Below, one piece after another: positions 42,025-49,002 of a stretch of DNA of 49,002 bases. The notes beneath the pieces were generated by a model that made no database searches, was not told the origin of the DNA, and worked only from the letters and a program-made list of their open reading frames with translations. The stretch comes from Bacteroidota bacterium (lineage in GTDB: Bacteria > Bacteroidota > Bacteroidia > Chitinophagales > Saprospiraceae), in NCBI GenBank assembly GCA_963169455.1, contig CAUJDW010000012.1, forward strand, positions 1 to 49,002. Direction: 5' to 3'. How positions within the stretch are numbered: position 1 is the stretch's first letter; every line of letters begins with the position of its first letter. The position numbers and the translations under genes are program-made.

Positions 42025-43368
42025 ATGAAACCCAAGGAACGGCGGCTGGCTGCTATCATGTTTACTGACATCGTAGGTTATTCGGCCATGATGCAGAAAG
42101 ACGAAGAATTGGCCAACCGCCTCAGGGAGCGGCACAAACAGGTGTTCCACCGCCTTCACGAGCAGTACGGGGGCGAGATACTCCAGTACTTTGGGGATGG
42201 CACCCTGAGCATCTTCCCAAGCGCCACCGCAGCAGCCGAATGCGCCCTGGCGCTTCAGCAAACCCTGAAGAGAGAACCCAAGGTCCCCATCCGGGTCGGC
42301 ATCCACTCCGGAGAGATCACCTACAGCGATGAAGAGGCATACGGCGACGGCGTAAACATCGCCGCACGGCTGGAATCGCTGTGCGTACCAGGCGGTATTT
42401 TCGTTTCGGGAAAAGTGTACGACGACATTAAAAACCACCCCCGGCTCCGGGCCAAGTCCCTGGGGTATTTTCAGTTGAAAAACATCCAGCAGGACATCGA
42501 CGTCTACGCCATTTCCAATGAAGGTATCAGCGTGCCGGACTACGAATGGGAAAGGCCCCGCACGGCAGCCAAAGCAGTGGAAACACCCAGGGAAGGAAGA
42601 AAAAGGAAAGGCGTGGCCGCCCTGCTTGCCCTGCTCTTTGGCATCTTTGGCGCGCACCGCTTTTACCTCGATCAGCGGGAGAAAGGCATCCTGCACCTGC
42701 TGGTATTCTGCCTCACCGTTTTTGTCATCCCACGCCTGTCCTGGATGGCCGGTGTGCTGGCCATCATCGGCTTCGTCGATTTCATTCTGCTGATGTCGAT
42801 GCCCCGCGCCACCTTCAATGCCCGTTACAACGCTTCTGCCCTCGAAAAAGAACAAGCCCGGCTAAAGGCTCAGGAAGCCGAAGCAGCCGACCCCAAGCGC
42901 CTGCTCCGGGAACGTTTCCACCAGCACTGGGAGAAAGCCAGGAAGGAATACCAGGAGTACGACTACGAAAGCGCCCTGCAGTACCTGCAGAAAGCGCTGG
43001 ATATCAAATACGACGATGCCGAGGCCCACTTCCTGGCGGCCTGCTGTTTTTCAGCCACCGAAAATGCGGAAAAAGCTTTACACCACCTCGACCTTGCGGT
43101 GGCTTTCGGGCTTAAGGACACCAGCCGCATCCACACCAGCGACGATTTGTCTTTCCTTCGCATCCAGCCGGCCTTTGAGGCTTTTGCCAGAAATGAGTAC
43201 CGCATTCCCAGGGAATTGCCCGCCCCCGAAACCGGCCTGCCGGAGGAGGAAGCCGGCCAGCCCGACCTCCTGGAGCAGCTCAGCCAGCTTCAGAAACTAA
43301 AGGCGGAAGGCAAACTGACGGAAGAGGAATTTCTCGCCAGAGAAGAAAAACTGAGAGAAAAAAGGTGA
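42025..43368 (+). CDS. Class III nucleotide cyclase fused to TM2, TPR-like and SHOCT domains
   Basis: A 447-residue protein with four parts. The class III cyclase domain (about 1-170) has the metal residues Asp 15 (FTDIVGYS) and Asp 58 (FGDG), and transition-state Asn 111 and Arg 115 (GDGVNIAARLE). A TM2 domain follows (about 190-260; GIFGAHRFYLDQREKGILHL, two membrane helices). Then comes a TPR-like segment (about 310-375) and a C-terminal SHOCT motif (LSQLQKLKAEGKLTEEEFLAREEKL). Base-selective Lys of adenylyl cyclases appears as Gln 54 (LQYFGDG). Product (cAMP or cGMP) is not certain. Cyclase and TPR part should both face the cytoplasm. Confidence 0.88.
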   Translation: MKPKERRLAAIMFTDIVGYSAMMQKDEELANRLRERHKQVFHRLHEQYGGEILQYFGDGTLSIFPSATAAAECALALQQTLKREPKVPIRVGIHSGEITYSDEEAYGDGVNIAARLESLCVPGGIFVSGKVYDDIKNHPRLRAKSLGYFQLKNIQQDIDVYAISNEGISVPDYEWERPRTAAKAVETPREGRKRKGVAALLALLFGIFGAHRFYLDQREKGILHLLVFCLTVFVIPRLSWMAGVLAIIGFVDFILLMSMPRATFNARYNASALEKEQARLKAQEAEAADPKRLLRERFHQHWEKARKEYQEYDYESALQYLQKALDIKYDDAEAHFLAACCFSATENAEKALHHLDLAVAFGLKDTSRIHTSDDLSFLRIQPAFEAFARNEYRIPRELPAPETGLPEEEAGQPDLLEQLSQLQKLKAEGKLTEEEFLAREEKLREKR

Positions 43369-43410
43369 GGTGGGGGTGAGGTTAAAGAAAGAGGAAATAA
43401 AACAGCTCAG

Positions 43411-44748
43411 ATGAAACGCAGACAATTTATCCAGCATGCTGCCGGAATCGGCCTGGCCGGCATCCTCCCCCTCGAAATGCTCGCCGCCGGGCGGAAGCCC
43501 GTTTCGCCCAATGACAAAATCGGGTTCGCCCTCATCGGTTGTAACGGCATGGGCTGGACCAATATGGCCCGCCATTTTAAAGTTGAGGGCATCGAGTGCG
43601 TCGCCCTCTGCGATGTAGACCAGAACGTGCTGGAACAAAGAGCCGCCGAAGCAGAAAAAATGCAGGGCAAAAAACCCAGGCTTTACGGAGACTACCGCAA
43701 GCTGCTGGACAACAAGGACGTCGACGCCGTCATCATCGCCACACCTGATCACTGGCACTGCCTGATGATGGTGGATGCCGTAAAAGCCGGCAAACACGTA
43801 TATGTGGAGAAGCCCATAGCCAATACCATCGAAGAGTGCCGCATCATGGTGGAAGCCGCCCGCAGGTATGGCAAAGTGGTGCAGGTCGGCCAATGGCAGC
43901 GCAGCGGCGGCCATTACGCCAAAGCTATCGAGTATGTGCGGTCCGGGAAGCTGGGCAATATCCGCCTGGTCAAAGTGTGGGCTTACCAGGGCTGGATGAA
44001 GCCCGTGCCCGTACTGCCCGACGGCCAGCCGCCGGAAGGCGTGGATTATGAGATGTGGCTGGGCCCGGCGCCCAAACGCGCGTTCAACGCCAACCGTTTC
44101 CACTTCAACTTCCGCTGGTTCTGGGACTATGCCGGCGGCCTGATGACCGACTGGGGCGTGCACGAGATCGACATCGCCCTCTTCGCCATGAACGCCAAAG
44201 CACCGAAAACGATAATGGCCTCCGGTGGCAAACTCGCCTATCCGGACGATGCCTCCGAAACCCCTGACACCCTGCAGGCAGTGTTCGAATATGACGATTT
44301 CAACATGCTGTGGGAGCACGCCACCGGCATCGACAACGGCAACTACGGCCGCACGGAAGGCATCGCCTTCATCGGCAACCACGCCACTCTGGTGGTGAAC
44401 CGGCAGGGGTGGGAAATCATTCCCGAAACGGAACGCGAAAAGGACGGCACCCGGAAATTCGAAGTGGAAGCCATACCCAAGCAGGATATCGACAACAATT
44501 CGGATTACCTGCTGAACCATTGCCAGAACTTCGTGGACGCCATCAGGGCCAACGACCCCAAGGTGCTGCGCTGCGGCATCGAAAGCGGCAGCATCGCCGC
44601 CATCAATGCACAAATGGGCAACATCGCATTCAAAACCGGGCGGAAGATATACTGGGATGAAAACAAAGGCATGTTCCGCGACGACAAGGAGGCCAACCAG
44701 CTCATCGAGGCCAGCTACCACAACGGCTGGAAGCTGCCGAAGGGCTGA
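43411..44748 (+). CDS. Gfo/Idh/MocA family oxidoreductase, Tat-exported
   Basis: A 445-residue dehydrogenase with a twin-arginine signal (MKRRQFIQHAAGIGLAGILP). The Rossmann part has FALIGCNGMGWTNMARHF, and the catalytic lysine is Lys 134 in VEKPIANT, the EKP motif of the family. The second half is the beta-sheet substrate domain (FWDYAGGLMTDWGVHEIDIALFAM). Such exported members act on sugars or polyols in the periplasm and carry their own bound NAD(P); substrate is unknown. It has a normal length. It lies 42 bases after the cyclase gene, possibly co-transcribed, and ends with a strong terminator. Confidence 0.93.
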   Translation: MKRRQFIQHAAGIGLAGILPLEMLAAGRKPVSPNDKIGFALIGCNGMGWTNMARHFKVEGIECVALCDVDQNVLEQRAAEAEKMQGKKPRLYGDYRKLLDNKDVDAVIIATPDHWHCLMMVDAVKAGKHVYVEKPIANTIEECRIMVEAARRYGKVVQVGQWQRSGGHYAKAIEYVRSGKLGNIRLVKVWAYQGWMKPVPVLPDGQPPEGVDYEMWLGPAPKRAFNANRFHFNFRWFWDYAGGLMTDWGVHEIDIALFAMNAKAPKTIMASGGKLAYPDDASETPDTLQAVFEYDDFNMLWEHATGIDNGNYGRTEGIAFIGNHATLVVNRQGWEIIPETEREKDGTRKFEVEAIPKQDIDNNSDYLLNHCQNFVDAIRANDPKVLRCGIESGSIAAINAQMGNIAFKTGRKIYWDENKGMFRDDKEANQLIEASYHNGWKLPKG

Positions 44749-44749
44749 A

Positions 44750-44782
44750 CCATGGAGGGCGGCCTCGCCTGCCAATCCATGG
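44750..44782 (+). repeat. Hairpin just after the oxidoreductase stop codon
   Basis: CCATGGA and TCCATGG pair over seven bases, and inside GGCG-GCCT-CGCC forms a second stem. There is no T-run, so it is likely an mRNA 3' structure ahead of the terminator at 44826-44867. Confidence 0.4.
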
Positions 44783-44825
44783 CGCGTCCACGAATTCATC
44801 AGCCTGAAAAAATTCGAAGTGCGGC

Positions 44826-44867
44826 TGCCGGGGGGCGCCAAAATTCCGGGCGCCTCCCGGCATTTTT
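44826..44867 (+). terminator. Rho-independent terminator of the oxidoreductase gene
   Basis: TGCCGGG-G-GGCGCC pairs with GGCGCC-T-CCCGGCA, a stem of 13 pairs with one mismatch and a loop around AAAATTCC, followed at once by TTTTTAT. It separates this transcript from the HYR gene's promoter. Confidence 0.8.
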
Positions 44868-44953
44868 ATGCAATCTGCTCCGCTGCTTTTCCAATGGCGC
44901 GTGGGGGCTCATCTATTGAAAAACCTAAGCTTTATTTTCCGAAAAGTTCTTAA

Positions 44954-44983
44954 TTGCAGGGAAAGATTCTAAATTTATCTTTG
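44954..44983 (+). promoter_or_regulatory. Textbook promoter of the HYR-repeat gene (TTG-N19-TATCTTTG)
   Basis: TTG at 44954-44956, exactly 19 bases, then TATCTTTG at 44976-44983. This is a full match to the Bacteroidota consensus and, with the leftward P1 at 217-246, the strongest in the window. It leaves a leader of about 160 bases before the ATG at 45152. Confidence 0.75.
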
Positions 44984-45019
44984 CAGAAAAGTAAGATTCC
45001 CTCCCGTACTGCCTTCCGG

Positions 45020-45037
45020 CCCGGCCAGCTGGCCGGG
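45020..45037 (+). repeat. GC-rich palindrome in the HYR gene leader
   Basis: CCCGGCCAGCTGGCCGGG is a perfect 18-base palindrome in the 5' leader, about 30 bases after the expected transcription start, followed by GGG and then a T-rich stretch (TTATGTATTTTTCTC). It may be an attenuator or an RNA stabiliser. Confidence 0.5.
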
Positions 45038-45151
45038 GGGTTATGTATTTTTCTCTTTACGGCCGCTGTTCCAGGCTATTTAGCGCCCTCTGTTTAGACT
45101 GTGACGGCATTAACCCTGGGATAAGCATATCTCAGGCTAAACTCCGCGTTT

Positions 45152-48100
45152 ATGAAACATACTATTTACACACTGCTGATGCTGATCGTAATCTCCTCCT
45201 CTGATGAACGCGTTCAGAAGCGGGAATTCTCTGCCTTTGCAAGCACGCCGGCTATTTCCGGCGCCGCCCAGCATGACAACATAGGCGCAGAAGGCATATC
45301 CGCCGGATCAAACGAAGCAAGCGCCCCTGATAAACATACCTCCATTACCGGCAATGCCGGGCCGAGGAGCAGCGCCCCGGCAGAACGGCCCGAAGGCCTG
45401 GCAGGAAGCGATACTCCGGAGAAAAATGCCCCCCTGCATTCCAGGGCAAAAGGGCGGCGGGCCGGGCCGGCCGGAATCGGCAACCTTTCTTTCCTGCTGC
45501 CGGCTCTGATCGCCAATTTCCTGATGGATGACAGGCCGAAAGGCCCTGCCACGAGAAGCCCCCAAACCATTACTATTTTTAACTGCCCTCCCGCGCCGGC
45601 CGCCGTTTGCGATATCAGTGAGCAGGCCGTTTATCCGGATTTGGCGGCTTTCCTCGCAGCCGGAGGCGATACCTTGTCTGATTGTGGGATTGACCCTGCC
45701 AGTTTTGCCCTGCTGAGTGAAATCTCTGATGGGAACAATTGCCCCCAAACCGTCACTCGCACTTACACTATTGCGGATTCCTGTTCGGGCACTAATCAAT
45801 GCGCTCAAATCATTACCATTGACGACAACATCCTCCCTCTTATCACCTGCCCGGCAGATGTGACGATTGCCTGCAATGCCTCTACCGACCCTGCCAACAC
45901 CGGCGCCGCCACCGCTACGGACAACTGTGGCCAGTCCTCCAATATCACTTATTCTGACAACACTGCGCCGGGCTCCTGCCCACAGCAGCAAATCATCACC
46001 CGCACCTGGACGGCTACCGACGCCTGTGGCAATATCGCTACCTGTACCCAATCCATTACCATTGAAGATACCGCCGCGCCGGTGCTCAGCGGCGTGCCTG
46101 CGGATGTGGCCGTGCCTTGTGACAACATTCCGGCAGCAGCTACCCCCACAGCAACGGACAATTGCGATGGGGCGCCGGCTATCACCTTCTCGGAATCGTC
46201 GGCGGCCGGCTCCTGTGCCAATGAAGAAGTCATCACCCGCACCTGGACCGCCACCGATGCCTGTGGCAACAGCGTTTCGCAGAGCCAGGTGATCACGGTG
46301 CAGGACAATACCGCGCCGGTTTTTGATCCCCCTCCGGCAGACATCACCGTTGCCTGCATCAGTGCGGCGCCGGCCATGACGAACCTGAGCTGGACGGACA
46401 ACTGCGATGGCGCCGGCGTAGTATCCGGAGTTGATGTCAGCGACGGGAACACCTGCCCGGAAGTGATCACCCGCACCTGGAGTTATGTGGATGCCTGTGG
46501 GAACATGAGTTCGGTGTCCCAGATCATTACGGTGATGGACAATATCCCCCCTGTACTTGCAGCTCCGCCTGCCAATTCCACCGTGCAATGTATCCCCCCC
46601 ATGACGTCTCTGTCATGGACAGATAATTGCGACGGCGCCGGCGCCGTGATGGGGACAGATTCCGGTAACGGGAGCAACTGTTCACAAACCGTAACCCGCA
46701 CCTGGACGTATACGGATGCCTGTGGCAATACCGCTACGCAGACCCAGACGATAATGGTGGCGGATACGACTTCTCCGACTATCATTTGCCCGCCCAACAG
46801 GACGGTAATCTGCCCCTCTAATACGCCTGCCCCCAATGTGGCAGCAGTATCAGCTTCTGATAATTGCGGTGATGTGACCGTCACTTTTGTGGAGGATTTT
46901 TCCGATGGATTCATTTTTAATGGCGGATCCTGCCCCAAAAATGTTTTTCGGACTTACCGGGCGACGGACCCCTGTGGTAATTTCACGGATTGTGTTCAAA
47001 CCATTACTATCCAGGACCCCTGTGACCCAAACTTCGTATGCCCCCTGTGTTCGGATGACACGCCCTACTTCTATGTGGACCTCACCGGGCAGCCGGATGG
47101 GGACTGGACTTCGCCTCCGATTACGAGAGACGGGCTTTGTTGTGGCGCATCAAACCCGGACCGGTGCATTCAGTTTACCGTTATTCTCGATGAAGAGTCT
47201 GTGGGCCTGGTTTTCACTATTGAAACAGGAGCTATCCCTAGCGGCTCACTCTTTTATCAGATAGAATGTGGGGAGCAATATCCTGTTGGTGACGGTATAT
47301 GCCTGGAAGGAGGAGGAGCTTATAATATTACTTTTTGCAAACCGGGAAACAACACCAACACTTATGGCATAGCTTCTTTCTCCGGCATAGTCTTACCCGG
47401 CGCCATTTCCACGAGGGTAGATTGTACCGGTGAGGTGGCCGTTGATGGTGTTACGGCTGGCAGTATAACATGGAGTTCCATTCCCAACAATCCAATATAC
47501 AATGCTTATCTGCAGTGCCCTCCGGGCTGCAGCTCGCTGCAGTTCACGCCGGATGAAAACGCGCCATCTTCCATTACCTATCAGATATGCGGCGACGCCG
47601 GTTCTGTTATCTGCGGCACTGCCGGGCAGTCCTGCGACACCTTAACCCTCAATGTCATCCCGGAAATAATGGTTTCGGTAACGCCCAATCCCGCTTCCTT
47701 TTGTGTGGATGAAATCCAAACGCTGGTGAGTACGGTTCAACCAACCGGAATAAATTACAGTTACCAGTGGTTTGATGGGCCTGGAGGTACCGGTAATGTA
47801 GTAGCGACTACACCCGATTTTACGCCCACGCAATCGGGTACCTATTCTTTAGTGGTTACAGACCTCGATAATGGAGGAGGGGATTGCAACACGGAATATG
47901 TGGATGTCCCGGTGGAGATTTATGAGCTTCCTCCGGTTATTCTGGGTGAAAACATCATTATGTGCCTGGGGAATACGCAAGTGTTGGACCTGCCGGATGG
48001 ATACACTTATGAATGGACACCTTCGACAGGTATAACCATTGGGGCGGATCCCAGCATTTTTGAGATCAATCCCCTTACCAATACGATCTACAACCTGACT

Positions 48101-49002
48101 GCCACCAGCCCGTATGGCTGCCAAACGATTATCCAGAACTGGACTGTGGAAGTAGTGAATTGCGTGACCAATTGCCCCGTTCAGGGCCTTTGCCCACAGG
48201 ATGATATTGAATATTATTCCACTATTACGGAGTTCGTGGCTGCAGGTGGAACGTTGGACTTTATTTGTAATGTGTCGGATAACAGCATCACTTTGCTGAG
48301 CACCAGTTCTGACGGGAACAGCTGTCCGGAAGTGATTACCCATACTTACGAAATTGTTGATGACTGCGGTAACAGGGCAACCTGCGACGTGATCATTACG
48401 ATCAATGACGATGAGGCGCCGTTATTGTCCTGCCCGGGGCCAGTGACGGTAGGTTGTACCACAGAGCTTCCGGTAGTGGATATTTCCTCGGTAACAATGA
48501 GCGATAACTGCGAGGCAACCGTCACCCACGTGGGAGATGTATCAGATAACGGCGCCTGCCCGGAAACAGTGATCCGGACTTATCAGGCGGAAGATGCTTG
48601 TGGCAATATAACTACCTGTACCCAGGCCATTACCATAAACGATACAGATCCGCCAACAATAGAATGCCCACTTCCTGTCGTAGTAGAATGCGATGCTGAG
48701 TTCCCTGCAATCGATATCAATTCAGTTACCGTTTCTGACAACTGCGGGATGGTAACGGTAACTTTTGTTCAAGATGATTCAGACGATGCCAATTGTCCGG
48801 AAATCATCACCCGAACCTATAGAGCAGAAGATGATTGCGGCAATTTCTCTATTTGCACCCAAACTATTGTTATTGATGATGTGACCCCGCCCTCCGCCAC
48901 ATGCCCCGCGGGCATCACCATCGAATGCTCCGCAGATGTGCCAACACCTGACATCAGCCTCGTAACAGCCTCCGACAACTGCAACACCGTAACGGTCACC
49001 CA
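45152..49002 (+). CDS. Giant HYR-repeat surface protein, 3'-truncated by the window
   Basis: An open frame of 1283 codons with no stop before the window end. It starts at ATG 45152 with a short hydrophobic N-terminus (IYTLLMLIVISSS) that may be a signal peptide. A Ser/Pro/Ala-rich stretch and a second hydrophobic segment (about 112-128) follow. Then come HYR-like repeats of about 79 residues carrying the pattern DNC, CPxxxxRTxxxxDACGN and ITIxD. Five full units are in the first array, an unrelated segment of about 385 residues follows with an immunoglobulin-like part (VSVTPNPASFCVDE), then a second array of three full units and a partial one. Likely a type IX-secreted adhesin; its C-terminal sorting domain is outside the window. 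Confidence 0.9.
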   Translation, partial: MKHTIYTLLMLIVISSSDERVQKREFSAFASTPAISGAAQHDNIGAEGISAGSNEASAPDKHTSITGNAGPRSSAPAERPEGLAGSDTPEKNAPLHSRAKGRRAGPAGIGNLSFLLPALIANFLMDDRPKGPATRSPQTITIFNCPPAPAAVCDISEQAVYPDLAAFLAAGGDTLSDCGIDPASFALLSEISDGNNCPQTVTRTYTIADSCSGTNQCAQIITIDDNILPLITCPADVTIACNASTDPANTGAATATDNCGQSSNITYSDNTAPGSCPQQQIITRTWTATDACGNIATCTQSITIEDTAAPVLSGVPADVAVPCDNIPAAATPTATDNCDGAPAITFSESSAAGSCANEEVITRTWTATDACGNSVSQSQVITVQDNTAPVFDPPPADITVACISAAPAMTNLSWTDNCDGAGVVSGVDVSDGNTCPEVITRTWSYVDACGNMSSVSQIITVMDNIPPVLAAPPANSTVQCIPPMTSLSWTDNCDGAGAVMGTDSGNGSNCSQTVTRTWTYTDACGNTATQTQTIMVADTTSPTIICPPNRTVICPSNTPAPNVAAVSASDNCGDVTVTFVEDFSDGFIFNGGSCPKNVFRTYRATDPCGNFTDCVQTITIQDPCDPNFVCPLCSDDTPYFYVDLTGQPDGDWTSPPITRDGLCCGASNPDRCIQFTVILDEESVGLVFTIETGAIPSGSLFYQIECGEQYPVGDGICLEGGGAYNITFCKPGNNTNTYGIASFSGIVLPGAISTRVDCTGEVAVDGVTAGSITWSSIPNNPIYNAYLQCPPGCSSLQFTPDENAPSSITYQICGDAGSVICGTAGQSCDTLTLNVIPEIMVSVTPNPASFCVDEIQTLVSTVQPTGINYSYQWFDGPGGTGNVVATTPDFTPTQSGTYSLVVTDLDNGGGDCNTEYVDVPVEIYELPPVILGENIIMCLGNTQVLDLPDGYTYEWTPSTGITIGADPSIFEINPLTNTIYNLTATSPYGCQTIIQNWTVEVVNCVTNCPVQGLCPQDDIEYYSTITEFVAAGGTLDFICNVSDNSITLLSTSSDGNSCPEVITHTYEIVDDCGNRATCDVIITINDDEAPLLSCPGPVTVGCTTELPVVDISSVTMSDNCEATVTHVGDVSDNGACPETVIRTYQAEDACGNITTCTQAITINDTDPPTIECPLPVVVECDAEFPAIDINSVTVSDNCGMVTVTFVQDDSDDANCPEIITRTYRAEDDCGNFSICTQTIVIDDVTPPSATCPAGITIECSADVPTPDISLVTASDNCNTVTVT
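45830..47016 (+). repeat. First HYR array (five units)
   Basis: Five tandem units of about 79 residues. Each shows a Cys near its start (CPADVTIAC type), DNC near residue 35, CP in the middle, and RTWTATDACGN before ITIxD. They are well diverged from each other at base level, so this is not a recent DNA duplication. Confidence 0.75.
48173..49002 (+). repeat. Second HYR array (partial, runs off the window)
   Basis: An opening unit (YYSTITEFVAAGGTLD) is followed by two full HYR units and a partial one. The pattern is the same as in the first array (DNC, CPEVITHTYEIVDDCGN), but codons are more A/T-rich until about 48890, where GC-rich codons return. Confidence 0.7.

Noticed and set aside
45308-46588. 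426-codon minus-strand frame over the HYR gene
   Set aside because: The plus-strand frame is open to the window end and shows clear repeats; the reverse frame reflects repeated codons.

Overview
The window looks like chromosomal DNA of a Bacteroidota bacterium, most likely a GC-rich member of the Saprospiria (Saprospiraceae/Lewinellaceae type). The reasons are the repeated occurrence of the Bacteroidota promoter pattern (TTG, about 19 bases, TAnnTTTG) in front of genes, a PorQ homologue and a PorE-like protein of the type IX secretion system, an orphan LytTR regulator, MORN/YwqK lipoproteins, a class III cyclase joined to TPR-like repeats, and a very long HYR-repeat surface protein. Species assignment is inference only. 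Coding density is high, nearly all genes are intact, and no insertion sequence, CRISPR array, tRNA gene or prophage was found.

Layout. Bases 1-380 carry two tandem leftward promoters and a GC-rich leader with a GTTCATTGACA box, read as the upstream part of an rRNA operon whose genes lie outside the window. On the minus strand follow a YgiQ-type radical SAM protein, a carotenoid operon (crtI, crtB, fused crtYcd) and a rhodanese lipoprotein. Rightward mfd is next, then an AAA/DUF4143 ATPase preceded by two phased palindromes. Minus-strand genes resume with lactate dehydrogenase, a secreted serpin followed by a 116-base nested inverted repeat, an M23 peptidase, the N-degron pair aat and clpS, and a peroxiredoxin. 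An EamA transporter is convergent with ftsH and shares its terminator region with it; rsfS lies upstream of ftsH. Then rightward: birA, cinA, a lipoyl E2 acyltransferase, a PorE-like TPR/PD40/OmpA/SPOR protein, a small methyltransferase, a fatty-acid desaturase and a sorbosone-dehydrogenase-like lipoprotein.

From 30 kb on there is a multi-membrane patatin-like lipase (minus), a YwqK lipoprotein, porQ, the overlapping AmmeMemoRadiSam pair (radical SAM enzyme and Memo protein), a YghO-like acetyltransferase-fold protein and a LytTR regulator. On the minus strand come a 2OG-Fe(II) oxygenase and a two-component pair. The right end has a cyclase-TM2-TPR-SHOCT protein, a Tat-exported Gfo/Idh/MocA oxidoreductase and, behind a textbook promoter and a 160-base leader, the first 1283 codons of a HYR-repeat adhesin-like protein that runs off the window.

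How the genes fit together: several sets suggest shared tasks. crtI-crtB-crtYcd make a cyclic carotenoid; aat and clpS act in N-end-rule proteolysis; rsfS-ftsH form a housekeeping pair; PorQ, the PorE-like protein and the HYR giant fit type IX secretion and surface attachment. The least explained items are the nested repeat after the serpin, the palindromes before the AAA ATPase, the Memo/radical SAM pair and the cyclase fusion.
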